Shown: piece after piece, positions 1 through 13,996 of the stretch | How positions within the stretch are numbered: the first letter of the stretch is position 1 | Layout: each line of letters begins with the position of its first letter | Source: Lethocerus indicus | Taxonomy: Eukaryota; Arthropoda; Insecta; Hemiptera; Belostomatidae | Length of the DNA stretch: 64,000 bases | Direction: 5' to 3' | Assembly (NCBI GenBank): GCA_019843655.1 | Contig: JACDQD010000003.1 | Coordinates: forward strand, 29,686,224 to 29,750,223 | Made by a program: the position numbers and the translations under genes | Notes under the pieces: model-generated | The model's database searches: none | What the model was told of the DNA's origin: nothing | What the model saw: only the letters and a program-made list of their open reading frames with translations

Positions 1-1263
1 ACATCTAATGACGGTGAAACTTGGCGATAGCTTAGCCGATACAAAATATATACAGCTTCTAAGATTGATCACAAGAACTTTAAATCTGTTCAAATACCCA
101 ACTCATTGGTATATCACTATTTGTGGCTCGAGGGTAAACGAAAAAATACCCAACTGTTTGTCAGCGGTAATTAATGAGGGGTAATAATTATACAGAATGT
201 AATTCTATTATAATAACCATTATAATTAGCCTAGGATCAAATAATACTTGCTTACAAAAAAGCTAAACAGGGACATACCTTTGTTCCTAGTCAACTGGGG
301 AAGATTTAAATCTCTGAAATAGTCCTGGTTAGTGCTCGCCAACTTCAGAAGACGATATTGTCAGGTTAATACTTGTGACTATAGCAAATTACTTTTTGGG
401 CGTTTGTTTAAATATTATAAATTTTACGTTGTCGGACTGTTTTCAGAACTTGGGCAATTTCCGGCCCAACGCTGAGGTTTTGTGCGGGTAATATATGAAA
501 TATGGCCGCGAATAGTTCTACCGCCATCCGGGCGGCATCATTGGTTGGTGGCCAATTAAATTAATTGTTTGCCCAATTAAACGATAACGGAATTCGTGTT
601 TGACATTAGAGAAGTGTTCATAAAGCGGTACCGTGTTGACTGGAATTGGACAATGGGAGGAGGTAGCCCTGGCGGTAGGCTTTGTCGGTGGTGGAGGGGG
701 CGGGGGCAGACACAATGGGAATTGTGTCTGAGAGCTTAATTGAAATAGTTTTAACGCTCGACACACACACTAAACTTTCATTAACTTCCCAACCGTTGAG
801 CGATGATCTCGTGTGCTCTGTGTAAACCTGCTTATATTGCTGCAGTTAAATGATTTCACCGTTTACGCGTACAGCGGCGGCTGCATCCCGAATTTCCGGC
901 AACTCTGTTCTATAGAGGCGGGAAATCCTCACGATACATATAGAATAGAAATAAATCATTCGAGCAATTAAAAGTAACATAGTTTAAACGATTTTCTGTC
1001 ACCCTTTTGCAGAAAACCAAACCGTGTTGAGGACAGTGAAGATCAAGAAGCTAAGGTATTCCAAACATTGATATACTAAAGTATTTCCAAATTGAAATTC
1101 TGTTGTCGTCATTCTTTGCTACATCCTATGAATCGCCGTTCTCTCAAAAGCCCAGGGGAAAACTAAGGCGGTTTCCATGGTCTGAATAAATTGTGTTCAT
1201 TACGGAATATCCTCTTTCGGCCTCTGCAGAATTTTGCGGCAATAGTATCAAATTCGTTCTAAC

Positions 1264-1396
1264 CTAACGAACTATAGTTAAGTACATTTCCGCAGCACCC
1301 TCAGGGGGCGCTAGTTTATCAGTGCAAGTTCACCCAACGGACTTTAGTTAAGTACATTTCCATACCACACTCAGGGGAGCGCTAGTTTATCGATAG
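1264..1396 (+). repeat. Two divergent copies of the 70-bp satellite
   Basis: Two head-to-tail units match the monomer of the large arrays: an 'actttagttaagtacatttc' block followed by a 'ggggcgctagtttatc' block. The second copy has 'ccataccacactcagggg', the variant also seen near 21.98 kb. It looks like a small outlying copy rather than an array. Confidence 0.85.
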
Positions 1397-2475
1397 TATT
1401 CTATCTTCTGTAATGGGCGTGTCTATTGCCTAATATATTAATACTTCTTCTATTTCCTACTCTGTTGGGGTGTGCGGAAAATATACGCTGTAATTAAATA
1501 CGAATAACATAGTATCACAATTACATAACAAATATATTTGAAATTGCGCCACAAAAAATTGTTTTTGGCAATTAAACTAAATTTAAATAGAACTCCGGGA
1601 CCAACAGTGAAAGCGGCATCGGAATATTCGGTTAGGAGTTTGGTTTTAATTTCTTTTTTTTCATCATTCTTCCGTTTGCTTGGTGCCGGGCCTGTTATGG
1701 CCGGTTGATTGAAAATCAACAGGCCGCCAAAAATTTGTAACCGCGCATCAAAACACCCAGTCGGAATACCATGTCTTTGTTAAAACAAAAAAGGAAATAA
1801 AAATACCGAGGTGGGTGAGAGAGGGGGGGGGATGTAGGGAGGTTGAAAGAAGGAGAGAAAACCAGAATAGATTTTTAGCCGTGGCCCGGGTTGTTAGGTA
1901 AATTACCTTTCGGACCGGTTCGTCCCAATCAAGGCTTTTACGCGCCCGCAAAATCAGGACATTGTTCCCCCGTGTGCTTTCTGTGTGTCCTTCGGCGGCG
2001 TGTTCGCCGGAGTGTGAAATCCCGCCCCGCCTATCAAACAAACACTGAGAGGGCCCCCCCCCCGCATTACTCAATTCCACCGAATTTAGGATAAATTTAC
2101 TTTCAGACGATCAGCGATTTTAGATAATTAACCGGTATTGATTTAGAGCTGTATAACTTCCTGAGAGCAACTTGAAGAGTCTTAATCTTGCGTTATCTCG
2201 ATAGGAACTATCGGTTTTGATTCGTCGGTGGACGAGATGCTGGAATGGATCCCGAACTCCTAACACCGGCTAGATACCAGTTTTCTACTTACCCGTAGAC
2301 AAGTCAAGAATGGCCTTTACTATCAGTATAGAAAAGTTGACGGATATTTTCATAAGATAGCGTACATAAGAGGAATAACAATAATAGCGAATACCTACCC
2401 GTTAATAGTATAATACATTAATAATCTTGGGATAACGATGTTAAAACTATTGTCCAACTCTGTAATGCATACGTA

Positions 2476-2479
<4 letters not shown>

Positions 2480-2529
<50 letters not shown>
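2480..2529. repeat. (TA)n microsatellite
   Basis: An uninterrupted AT dinucleotide run of about 50 bp, just upstream of the first recognised beat exon. Confidence 0.98.
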
Positions 2530-2532
<3 letters not shown>

Positions 2533-2767
2533 GTTGGGTGACCTTTACTAATCCTTCATACGTGGAATCTTACAGTACATTGGGCTGTCTTCCCTCTTTT
2601 CCCTATTTTAATATTATGTTAGGAATGCACCCAAATTCTTATTCAGTCCATAATTTAAATATTTTCATAACTTTACTACAGATAACTGACACAGATCTAT
2701 CTTCGTAGTATCATAATTAGACATATATGGGGCCACCTTGAGATGACCGTTGTCCTGTGTTTATTAG

Positions 2768-2973
2768 GTTGCCTGTGCCTGAAGGACGTGGTGCTGTGGT
2801 TGCCCGAGGCGGTGAGGTCGGGCAGCTCGCTCCAGTTATCCTGCCAATACGACCTGGAGGGGGCGGCCCTCTACTCCATCAAGTTCTACCAGGGAGACCA
2901 GGAGTTCTACAGGTTCGTCCCCAAGGAGTCACCGCCGACCAGGGTCTTCCCACTGCCAGGAGTACAGGTCGAT
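2768..2973 (+). CDS. beat: beat exon, first Ig domain, N-terminal half
   Basis: The acceptor 'ttattag' and donor 'gat|gtatgt' bound 206 bp. The translation runs [13 protein letters not shown]... then [20 protein letters not shown] and ends PLPGVQVD. The DLEG, YS(I/V)K and EFYR motifs are diagnostic for Beat. An ATG at 2743 in the same frame would read [10 protein letters not shown] without any acceptor and could be a minimal signal peptide, so a start here is an alternative to a separate upstream signal exon. I prefer the spliced model because Beat genes usually have a distant signal exon. Confidence 0.9.
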
Positions 2974-5900
2974 GTATGTATTTGGTTCAATGTTTGGAAT
3001 CAATTATAAAATTTAAATCAATTTTACTTTTTTTTACATAATACACATTGTATCATAATTTAGTTAAGTTCAAATTAGATATGTTAAAGGTCCAGATCCA
3101 GATTTTTAATCAGGGTGGAGCATTAAGCCCCGCGTTTTGAACCCACCTACAATATATATTTTGTCATTTGACTATGATGATCGTGTTCGAATCCAGCCAT
3201 TTTTCTAGCGCTCACACGCTGGTTAATTTAATGGACGGCTTATTTATTCTTCCTTAAGAGGCTCAGTAAAGCGTATCCGTTGCGAACAAATTTTAATACT
3301 AACATTAACGCGACATTTTCTCTACGATTGCAAATTTGAATTGGCTTGACCGTGTTTTGGGACGCGAACACAGCTAGAATGCGCCTCGCTTCGGTGAAGT
3401 ATCGGCCGTTTGTGGCCTGGAGGGGAGGGGGGAGTAAAAGTTTTTGAAAGAGCCCTAAGAGGATTTGGGTAGAGGAAGGGAAGAGTCCCCTACACTTCGA
3501 TCTTGGGCCCCTTCCTAAAGCCCTGAATTTGTCAACCCGAAGGATAAGCTTAGCCCGGTTGATAACGTGTACGACTCCACTGACCATCTGGCAATATCCT
3601 CCCCTCATCTGGCCTACTCTCCGATGGCTTTCAGTACGGGTCAAGCTAAACCCCATTTATGTTTTCATATGGCTAAATTCGGCGCCTGCCGGGAATTTGG
3701 TCTCTCCAATGGGGAAAACGGTATTGAAATTTTTATTTAATAATATTTCAGTAAGTCCATCGGCGCAGTATTTACAATAGAGGCTGCGAACAATTATAAA
3801 CATCGGTTGTAAATTAGGTCAATATATCGGCGGGTATAATGGACGATTTGCGAGAGGAGAAAAAATATCAAAAAGTCGAAAAAGGGGAGAAAACTCGGAG
3901 CGTGACCGTTAATGACCGCATAAAGCCGTTTCTTAGAGGCGTACTGTTTCTATGACTGAGCCGTGAAAAGCTTTTAACGGAGCCATCGTTTCATTCTATT
4001 GTGAAGGAACTGTCTTTCCATTAACTGTGTTCGACTAGCCTATTTAACCTCTAGCTAGACCGGCAAGAATACAATGGGGTATTTAGGGACAACTGGGTAA
4101 ATTCACACATTGACGATTGCAGTATGCCGGATTCTTGCAAAAAAGAATTTGTGTGTGATGCTGATGATGCATTTCGTTTACACAAATACATGTTCTTAAG
4201 CCGTTTTATAAAGAGCTTTATGTCATACACTCTTATAAATCAATTTTGGTATATTTAATTCCGGTTATTTATTAATAGGTTACTATAATCTGGTATAATT
4301 ATCATATAATTAAAGGTTATTATCATAGCCCACCCACGGAATACAGACTTATAATTTCGTCGTAATGTTGTCCGTATTGCATTATTCTTGGTTCGGGAAA
4401 GTAATACACGTGTGAAATATCGATGGCGCTCCCGACGTCCCGGTTTTCGCCGCTATCGGCGTCTCTTTCTCGGTCGGCATTTCTCTCCCCTGCGGCGTCC
4501 GCACAACACAATACGATAATCTATTAAAAGCGTCCCCCAAGTCCTCCCGAATCCCGGAAAGCATTGTTGGAGTTGTCATATTTTTTTTCCTCCCGTACAA
4601 TGGCGGCCGGGCCCGGGGTGTATGGGGCATCCACCTGTATTGTGAGTGTGACGGGCCCATTGTCTCCGCCCCGAAAAGATTCCCCAAAAGTCCGCCATTC
4701 AACGTCGGACGGCCTCGTATGGCGGGGCTTCGGGCTTCGTCCGATAATATGACCGGAGGTTCCGTTTCACTGTCCTCTCCCAACCCCAAACAGATCTCCG
4801 ATACAATGGCACGCGAGAACAAATTTAATTCTGGTTCCTGTAAATTAGGGAGATTTTTATTTATATCTGTTCCATTCTACAATATATTTATATTTATATA
4901 GATATTTAATTAATTAAAACTGTACTGTTTTTTGAGGTAGGGATCGCGTAATGCTGTGGGAAGAAACTCGGTTCGTAGCGGGTGACCCACCGCTATTCCG
5001 GGATTTTTCCTCTGTTTGGAAACCATGTGAACGGACTCAGTCGGGAGGATTTTTTCCTTTCCTTCTAGGGTTTCCGACGTTTCGGAATTCTTAACGGCTC
5101 CATAATCATAGTCCTACTGAAGACCAAACTGGGGTCCCATATATATCTGGAGGCGGGGTGTCGTCAATCCTCCGAATCCCGGTGGGATTCGGCCGAGCGC
5201 ATTTCTTTTTTATTTTGACAGGGTGGATATTCGGGAGCCTTCCCAGTCGCCCATTGTCCCGTCAGGATTGATTGTGGCGGGGCGATGCCCCGGATATCGG
5301 GTAGTGACCAAGGTCACCGTGCACCGGTGATATGATGGCGCCCGTCATTGTGGAGGGACCCGAGACATATTTGGAGAGAGGGAGCGAGAGAGAGGGAGGG
5401 TGGGAGAGAGAGAGAGAGAGAGATCGTGAGGACGATGGCCGGAGGGGAGGTAGCCCGCCCCCACTATACATTACACAGGGTTGACAGCCTGTCGTCCACC
5501 GCACAACAGTTACATTCAATAACGCGAGCGGCAGCGGCCCAATGTGATTAATTAGGGCCCTTGGAGGGGCCACGGCCCTTTTTGCCAACTACCCCGGCAC
5601 TGTGCACCCTCCAGGATCCCATCAATAATGAGTCGATAGCGTAGAGAGACGGGAAAAAATTAGATAGGGATAAACCATTTGGCAACAATGAGTCTGTTGT
5701 GTTTAAATACCCATTGTTTGTCCCCCTTTCATTAGTCTCCCAAAATTAATATTTTCGCCGGGGCGCGACATCTTTTAAAATCCTACGGTTCAGCTTTTTG
5801 CAACTCGTCCGATTCTTGCAAACGTCGCATAAAGGAAATCAGCGGAATTGGATTTTACCCGCAACAAAATACGTTTAGTTTACATTTAGCTAATCGAAGT

Positions 5901-6931
5901 ATTGACTACCGACAAAAATAAATGAATAACCGATTATTTCCAATTAGCTACGATTTAATAATGATTTTATTCGACGCCACTGTTAACATTTTTTTCTCCC
6001 GAACGTTATTTGCCGTCATGAAACGTGTCAACGCCGACGTCGTCCTTTCTATAAGCCGGGGTAGGAATGCGTAAGTAAAATATAAAAAGGCGAATTAAAA
6101 TTCATGGAATGCGGCCACTGGGGGGCTTCCAGAATTTTAAGTCTTTCCCCTTTTTTGGGACATTCTCGGAAGGTTTGTGCTCCACTCCGCGCCTCGTCCT
6201 CTTTTCAATTACATTTCAAATCCGGTTTTTCCTTAACTCCTCTTTCAATAGTTTAATTCAATATGGATGAAATATTCACTTCAGAGTGTGAACAGTTACC
6301 GTCGTCCCTTCTGAAAACTCTTACTTGCAAAGTGCCGCGCGCAGTGTATTTTATCAAGGATAAATAACAATTCGATTATTCAATCGGGCGCCGATTGAAA
6401 TAGAAAAACATAGTTAATGAAAACTACTAGAACAGCGCAAATTTGTCTTCAGCCTTAACAAAACTTAGGGCTAAGATCGTATCGAAATCAATTTACTCGA
6501 ATTAATAAAATGTTTGTTATTCACCAAATAATAACGTCAATATTGCGGAAGTGATACAATTTTCCCTCGTCCCATTGTACACTTTGTACCGCTTTGTAAT
6601 TGCCGTTTTCGTTTATAACACCGAGCGGGAGAGAAAAAAAAACTACGACACGAAATTGGTCAAATTGTTGTTCCACGGTCGGTCGGGGTGCTACCGCTCC
6701 CCCTTCGTCGTGGTACTCGTGAAACGGCGGCGCTCCTTCAAAGGGCGCGATTATCCGATCGCGGAAACACAACGCCCTAGGATTAAAGGACGAGCGGAAA
6801 GCAATAAGATAGACATTGAGAGAGTGAGAGTAATAGGAGAGGTGGTTGGGGGCAGAAGTGTAGCAGAAAGGAACAAAACTAAGATTAATGCACAACCGTC
6901 CGGACGACTTTTTTCACTAATACATCAACCG

Positions 6932-6982
<51 letters not shown>

Positions 6983-9900
6983 CCCCCACCCTCCCCTCCC
7001 TCCTCTCTCGCTCTCTCCTTCTCTCTTCGACACAGCTCCTTCGTCTTTCCCTCTCGCCTTATTCTTTCCCTTTCTTTTCTTTTACATAGGCAAATTGAAG
7101 TTTTAACTCCCGACTAATTTATAGACGCTGCACATAAAATTCGGCAATATCACACGCGATGAGTGATAAGTTATTTCGTTGTTAATAAAGCGAGTTCTCA
7201 GAACTCTCCTGTTCGGTCCAAAGGTTCAGCTTCTTGCCACCGTTGTTTATTTCTCCTGTCATGTTCCAATTATTATATACGAAAATGTCTCTCCTCTACC
7301 AAACACGTGCAGTTCGAAGATGTTCGGAGAAAATGTTTTCTCGTCGGACAGGATTTGTACCGCGTGCTGCTCACGATATAGTTAGTTACTGAAGTTCGTT
7401 ATCTCCCCATTTCTAAACCCCTATGAATCTAAGAATCGAGGTCTGAAATATATAAATTTCATAACGGTTGGCGAAAAGGCCGACCCTTGTTTGGGCACTA
7501 CATGGGGGAATAGTGACCGAATGGTACAAACAGATATTGTGTTTTCTAGTTTAAACTGTTCGCATGTTTTTGTCTGCGAGGAAGGAGGAATAGTTGGCTG
7601 GACTCCCGCTTGCAATCTCTGTGCAGAGAAGCCCTTCTTCTCCGCTATCGAATATCACCAGAACAGTCGATATATAAGCATTTGCCCAGCGAGCGTTTGT
7701 TTTGGATACCAAATTGCATGGTGGGGGGACTCGGTTTATTTCCTTTTTTTTAGTTATTTCGGAAAGGCTTAATGGGATTAGGGTTAGGTAGAGCTTTGAC
7801 GAGGGTCTCATAAGGCTTCGGAATGAAGACGACTGGCGTCTTCCTGACGAAATGGGGAAGTACTTTCCTCTGAGAATTGGGCTATTAACATAAAGGGGTA
7901 GGGTTTTTTTTATTTTTTCGTCCATCAAAGACTCCAGCCGCCCTCACTGTCTTTATTTGTTCTGTTATCTCTCCATTTGTGGGCTCGATAGAGGGTTTTT
8001 GGGGTCTTTATACCTGTGGTGGGGTCCTCACTGGGTCTTGTTGTCACCGGTGTTATCTACATTCCTGCCAACAAGTTCCTTTTTGAAATAGAACTCGTTT
8101 TGGTTTACGGCAATCGTGCTATTCAACGCGTATGTTTCGTTTCTACCCTTTTATTTATTGCCTCTATGGGGGACCTCTTTGAAAATATAGTGAATTACTT
8201 TGAACTTTGGTTTCAGTACTTTCCCACTAGGACTGTCGACGATAATTTGAGAGACTCCATTAACCTGAAACATGAATAAAATCGAATATCCGCCCTCGTG
8301 AATCGGTCGGCCGTTGAAATGTATTTAATCAAAATAAAAGAGCTCTTACTGACACGGCACTTAACGCGATTAACCGGAGGAAGGGGAAGCTTGACCGGTA
8401 GCTGCCAAATGGAGCGTGGCACCCGACTTCCCGCCATTATTCTCAGTTCCCAACTGCATTAGGCCTGCAATTTCTCCCAATACAATTCACGGAATATTTA
8501 CACGGAGTATTTATTTTCGGAATTCGGGATTTTATAAATTCTCCGAGTCGGGAAGTTTCGAATCGGAATGTATCGTGCGTTTAGAAACATAAGGTGGGGC
8601 GTTAACTATTTCACGAAGGACAATGGATTGTAAGGATTGAATTCTGTGAGTTAGACGGTTTGCCGGAGGACCCCCACAACTCAATTCCCTAAGCCGAGTT
8701 AGGTTTTAAAATGCAGTTATAGAGTAATAATCTGTCTGTTAGTGATAGTTATGATCTATTGTCGAGGGATCTTAGTAACCATTTGTAGCGACAACGTTTT
8801 ATACGTTTGTGCGGATGGCGTAATCTATATAGTTTCTAGTTTTTATGTCCAATTTTGATGTCCGTTCTATTAATGTCTCAATAGTCATAATTTACGGTTT
8901 AAGTCGATTCTTTTGAGTCGGTTATATGGGTTATATAACGAAGATCTAGGCCGGCTAATTAAGGCGGAGGTATTGCAATGTTTCTCTCTTTCTCCCTCTG
9001 TCCCTCTCTCCCTCTCTCTCTCTCTCAATGCTGGCTTCTTGCCTGGTCTATTATTCGGAGGGGACTTGCATTTTTTAAAGCCCCCGTTTGGGTTTTTGAC
9101 CGGACGGAGTGAACGCTGGGCGGTCCATTAAGAGATTGCTCTATCGGTCTCCAACTATGGACGGGGCCCCTCTTCACTCGCAAATGTATCTCTGTCCCTT
9201 CCCATTCTGTCCCTTCCACAGTCTCCCTCAATCCATCCCGCAGTCGTGTCCCTAAACGCGGGACACGGTAGAAATATAAAGAAAAAAAGGCTAACGGAAT
9301 TATAGTCATATAAGATTTATAGTAGAATATAGTCCGCCTTAGTATAAACGTGACACAAATTTGAGTCGTATAATGAATTACCGGGGGGAGGACGCTAGTT
9401 TCTTCATTAATTTATAACTTTATTATACATGTATTGTTATTATTTATTGCTATGTAACTGCCGAGTAATAATCCGTTCGGTGTATCTTCGGCTGAGAAGA
9501 GAATTTTTTACCTGTCTAGAGAATTGCCTGTACAGATTTAGTTGGGCGGAAAACTGTCGGGGCTATGTCAACGGTTAATTACCGGCAGATTATAACGTTG
9601 GCAGGAGTGAATTCGAGCTCCGGGGGTGGGGTGGGGGGGGGCTAATTTGAGCCGGGATCGAATTGTAGGCCGAACTGCGTTCGGGTTTCAAGGGTAGACT
9701 GTCCCCCAAGGGCTGGCTCTTGTTCTCCAGAGCCGGTGATGTCGGTTTGCTAGCTGAACCGGGCGGTGTTCTCTTTCAGATCTACCAGTCGAACAGTACC
9801 GTGGTCACCCTCAACAACGTCCAGAGAGAGCTCACCGGCCTCTACAAGTGCGAGGTATCCGCCGATGCGCCACTCTTCCACACAGTCATCAGGTCGGCAT

Positions 9901-11704
9901 ACGTCGTCGTCACAGGTAAAACTGTTAGTCATTAATGTTAATTCCCATTTTTTCTTTCCTTCATATATACATCCATTTATAGTTAGTAGAGGATGAGAAA
10001 GTAACGTTTATAGTTGCCGCTTTATTAGACCTTGTCTATCACTTGTGGGATAGGCCCACAGATTGAGAGGCCGGCAGGCTTCTCCCGATACGATCAAACC
10101 TTGTATCATTTGTACTGCCGAATTATATTTATTTTTTGTAAAGTCCAATATCTTTCTCGCCGAAAATAATATATAGTATATATATACTGATTTATACCGT
10201 TTAGGCAATAATTACGAAATTATTGATCGTCGCATCGAATCTTTATTTTTGCCGCGATTCTTTTCCAGCGCATTCAAGTTTGATTTGTAACATGTACCGG
10301 TCCACGCTCGCGATGATTACTGCCGGGCCGTTATAACTAATGAAGGGGGCGGGACGATAAAAGGAGAAGTTTTCGGAAACTCCTGTCACGGTGGCCGATC
10401 GGGCGGTATGGGGCCCAGTTTAGGAACTCTTCCGGGCGGAACCGATCGGACCATTAAACCCGAGTCCGGCCGTGGGCCGGAGGGCGCTAAGTTTTAAAAT
10501 TTGGCGCACGTTTCCAGCCCCTTAAGAGGGAGGCCCCCCGCCCGGATTTTAGTCGATGCTACCGAATTTAGTTTATTGTAAATTCATGTCGGTGTTTTAT
10601 ACGCTGTGGAACCGGCGCCGGATGAGTTATGTCCGCGTTCAGCCCGGCATTAGTAGAGCCGGCACAGTCGGGAAAAAAAATATACAAAAAAGGAGGACGA
10701 GAACGAAATATTCTAAATATCCTGGACAAGGCCCCCTTCCTCCCTACCGCCACCCCCGCTTAACTTTTTGCCGGCTCGAGGACTTAGTCCACGGCTACAA
10801 TTCCGGTCGCATTTAGATTTAGGCTTAAACTGGCCGGCAAAAACTTCTCTGACGAAAAAGCTCTTCTTAAAATGATCCCGCGCGATATTTGTGGATCCGA
10901 AAAACTTAAATTTTCAGAATGGGAAATGTACGCCTCCCTCCATTTGATATATCGAAGGTATTATTTGTCTTCCACTAATTGGTTGATGATTGGATTCCAC
11001 CACAATTATGTTTTCAGGCGACATTTCTTTTTATAAATTATTTTATTAATTATTTTTGAAGGGGAAGCCCGGTGACATATTTATCCCACCACTTCGAAGG
11101 TCTGACCAGAAAATGTAATAAAAAATAAAATATATCTTTCGAGGATTTTTTTATTTCATTGAAACATATTTGTATTTTAAGATATATATTAAGAACATAT
11201 TAACATATACAATATGAAAATGCGTTATAAAATTAATAATATTACTGTATCTAGAATATGATGGTACGGTGTCTTGGCACTTAGTAGCTCGGCAATTGGA
11301 ACTGCCGTTTGAGCCGTTCCGGGCAATTATTCTTCGAAAACAGTTTCGTTTACACATTTCTTAATTGTCGACAGTCGAACCCGGATCGGTGCCCGAACTG
11401 ACTGTTGAGAAGACGAAGTACACACTGGGCGAGAGGATCAGAGCCAACTGCACTTCGAGGTCAGCTTTCCCGGCGGCCAATCTCACCTTTTTTATCAACA
11501 ACATGCAGGTAATCATATACAGCGATTGTAGAAACACGAGAGCAGGGTCGTATAGTGCTACACCTCTCTATATACAAATTTAAAAAGGCGCGGGAAAACA
11601 TTTTTCAAAATTACTTCTTTTCCTCCGTTCCAAGTCGAGGTGGAGCACAACTTGTCGAGTGACAGGTTGAACAAACTGAGGCCAGCATATTAGTTAATGT
11701 GCCA

Positions 11705-11754
<50 letters not shown>

Positions 11755-13837
11755 TACTGTCGCGCCACAGCAGAAATTCGCTCACATCTAGTTCTGGCTC
11801 CGTTTGGACCGCGTCCAGCTGGCTCAAATCTAATTCACTCGTCTCTAAAAGTGACTAAAACTTGCCATTAGCTTTTAGCGGGCCGAAAAGAGAATGGCCC
11901 AATCGTCAATAACATAAATAGCGGAGCGGTTAGTTACTTCCCGACTCCCGACCTGACGCTGGCCAAAATTGAACCGGTCCCCCTCCAGTCGGCGCTTCCA
12001 CTCTGTAAGAAAATACTTCGGTTAGCGTTTGAAAGTCTCTTCCAGCCAGAGAAAAAAATTCCACGTGGTGGTGGCGGACATTAATTAAAAAGTGTATACA
12101 GGAAACCCCTGATTTGTGCGGTTTTAAAAAATGCGCAACAATTTGTTTTATTACATTCCTTGAAATATGGGGCATACGTTTTGGTCAGTGCGCCTTCTAT
12201 TAACAAAGCAAAACTCCTTTGTAAGTACTCAGTTTACTCAGAAGTAGACTTTACTCAGAAGCAGCAATGGCGACAATAACTTCCTACTAGCCGTTTCACA
12301 AATAAATTTTAAATTTCCTTTTTTTAAAGCATCTATAGCCTATAATAATTCAAGAATTATGCATTCCAATATATCTATCGGTTATATTTTAAGTAGGGTT
12401 TTTCCAAACATTTCTCAGGATCAATTGCTTATTTAGTGTAATTTTGTATTATGTGGTAAATCTGAAGGATCCATAATCGCACTAATCAATGGATTCCTGT
12501 ATAAGCGTATATTTTAAACGATCGAAACTTTTAATGAATTACAAATTTTAATCTGTCTCAGCGGGAATTAGTAAACTCCTCAGAAAACTCGTCAGAAAAA
12601 GTAGAATATTATTGTTCTGCGAAGCGGCAGAAAAAACAAGAAATCCTAAAAAAAATTTGAAGAAATAAGTATCGCTGACTGAGTGCTTGTTAATATTTGA
12701 TTTTGAATTTGCAGGCTTTCCGATCGGGACCTATGTTTGTTATATATTGAAAAATCCCGGATAGAGGGGGGCAGGCACACTTGGGACTTTGAAATATAAT
12801 TGGGATTCGGGACTCGGTTATAATTGGGCCCCCCCCCCAGAGCCCAATTTTACCGCCCGAAAAGACGAACGCTCCCAACACTAAAATGCGGACTTATTTT
12901 GAATACGTCCGTGAGAGCGGAATTTTTTTGTAACGGCGTTTTATAAAGCGGCATGACAAAGAAAAAAATTCCGGCTCCAATATAATGCAGTATGGGTGTC
13001 CGTGGGGTACGTATTCTGATGCGCCGCACCGTCAGTGCCTGCAGGATGCTTCGTCGGCAGGCAGGTCGCTATATCACTTGTACGGTTGTGTACACGGTAT
13101 CGCACCAGTGACGATGGCATAAATTGTTATTAGCGCAAAAGGATGCGGCGGGATGGTAGGAGGTTGGCTTGGTGGTGGGGTGGTTGATGGGGAGGGGGGG
13201 GTGTTACAAGCTATAAATCCGGCTAAAGCGGATTTATTTTGTTATAATTCAGGAAAAGTAATTAGCGCTTGGCGGCGTTAATTAGTAGCCCTGCTAGAGA
13301 CAAGGTATAAAGGCTCCTCCTCCAGGTATAAATTATACTCCTCACCGACACCACCACCACCCGCGGCCATTAATGGAAAATATCCCTCGGCCCCGCCGAC
13401 CAATTTCCTTGAAAACCTAGTTTTTCATTGAGATCCTAATTTCTTTCGAAAGGAATTTACTTAAAGATAAAGGAAAAATGATTTATGGCCGTCTACATTT
13501 TCTCTCGGCACCGTTTTTACTTTAATTCGTCGTACGGTGACAATCGGAAATTAAATTTCACAGACGTTTGGATCAGATTTAAGTTTACACCAGTTTGTTT
13601 CGTAAATATAAAAGGACCCAAGTTCTCCTTCCTCCATCTCTATAGTGAAACGTGTTTTAAGTGTAGTTTGAAGCGCTCGTTCGAACTTATCGGCATAAAG
13701 CAACTGGGTTTTGTTGGTAAAAAAAAACGCAGCCGTGCAGGGGTCATTCCCCCACTGAGGCTTGAGGATAAACTATATCTGCGCACTGATAATGGCGAAA
13801 AGTATAAAACCGTTTAATTTAAGTTCCAACGTGCTAA

Positions 13838-13897
<60 letters not shown>

Positions 13898-13947
13898 GAC
13901 ATATAATAAAATGCAATGACATTCCCAAACACCAAGGTAAGGACAGA

Positions 13948-13996
<49 letters not shown>

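Larger units (their letters stand above)
1..2767. other. Non-coding 5' flank or intron upstream of the beat exons
   Basis: No coding exon was recognised. The stretch is probably the upstream intron or flank of the beat gene, because its first recognised exon opens with a splice acceptor. It holds two divergent satellite monomers near 1.3 kb and a (TA)n tract near 2.5 kb. Short frames here lack splice signals and protein-like composition. Confidence 0.6.
2974..9779. other. beat intron, 6.8 kb, no genes recognised
   Basis: No second gene was found. The intron contains GC-rich islands around 4.4-4.8 and 5.1-5.6 kb, a copy of a dispersed repeat at about 4.94-5.2 kb, and purine/pyrimidine microsatellites near 5.4, 6.95 and 9.0 kb. 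Open frames are short and overlap on both strands, as expected in GC-rich non-coding DNA. Confidence 0.6.

Noticed and set aside
2475..2708. Open frame starting in YIYIYI
   Set aside because: It comes from the (TA)n tract read in frame; the rest shows no homology or conserved motif.
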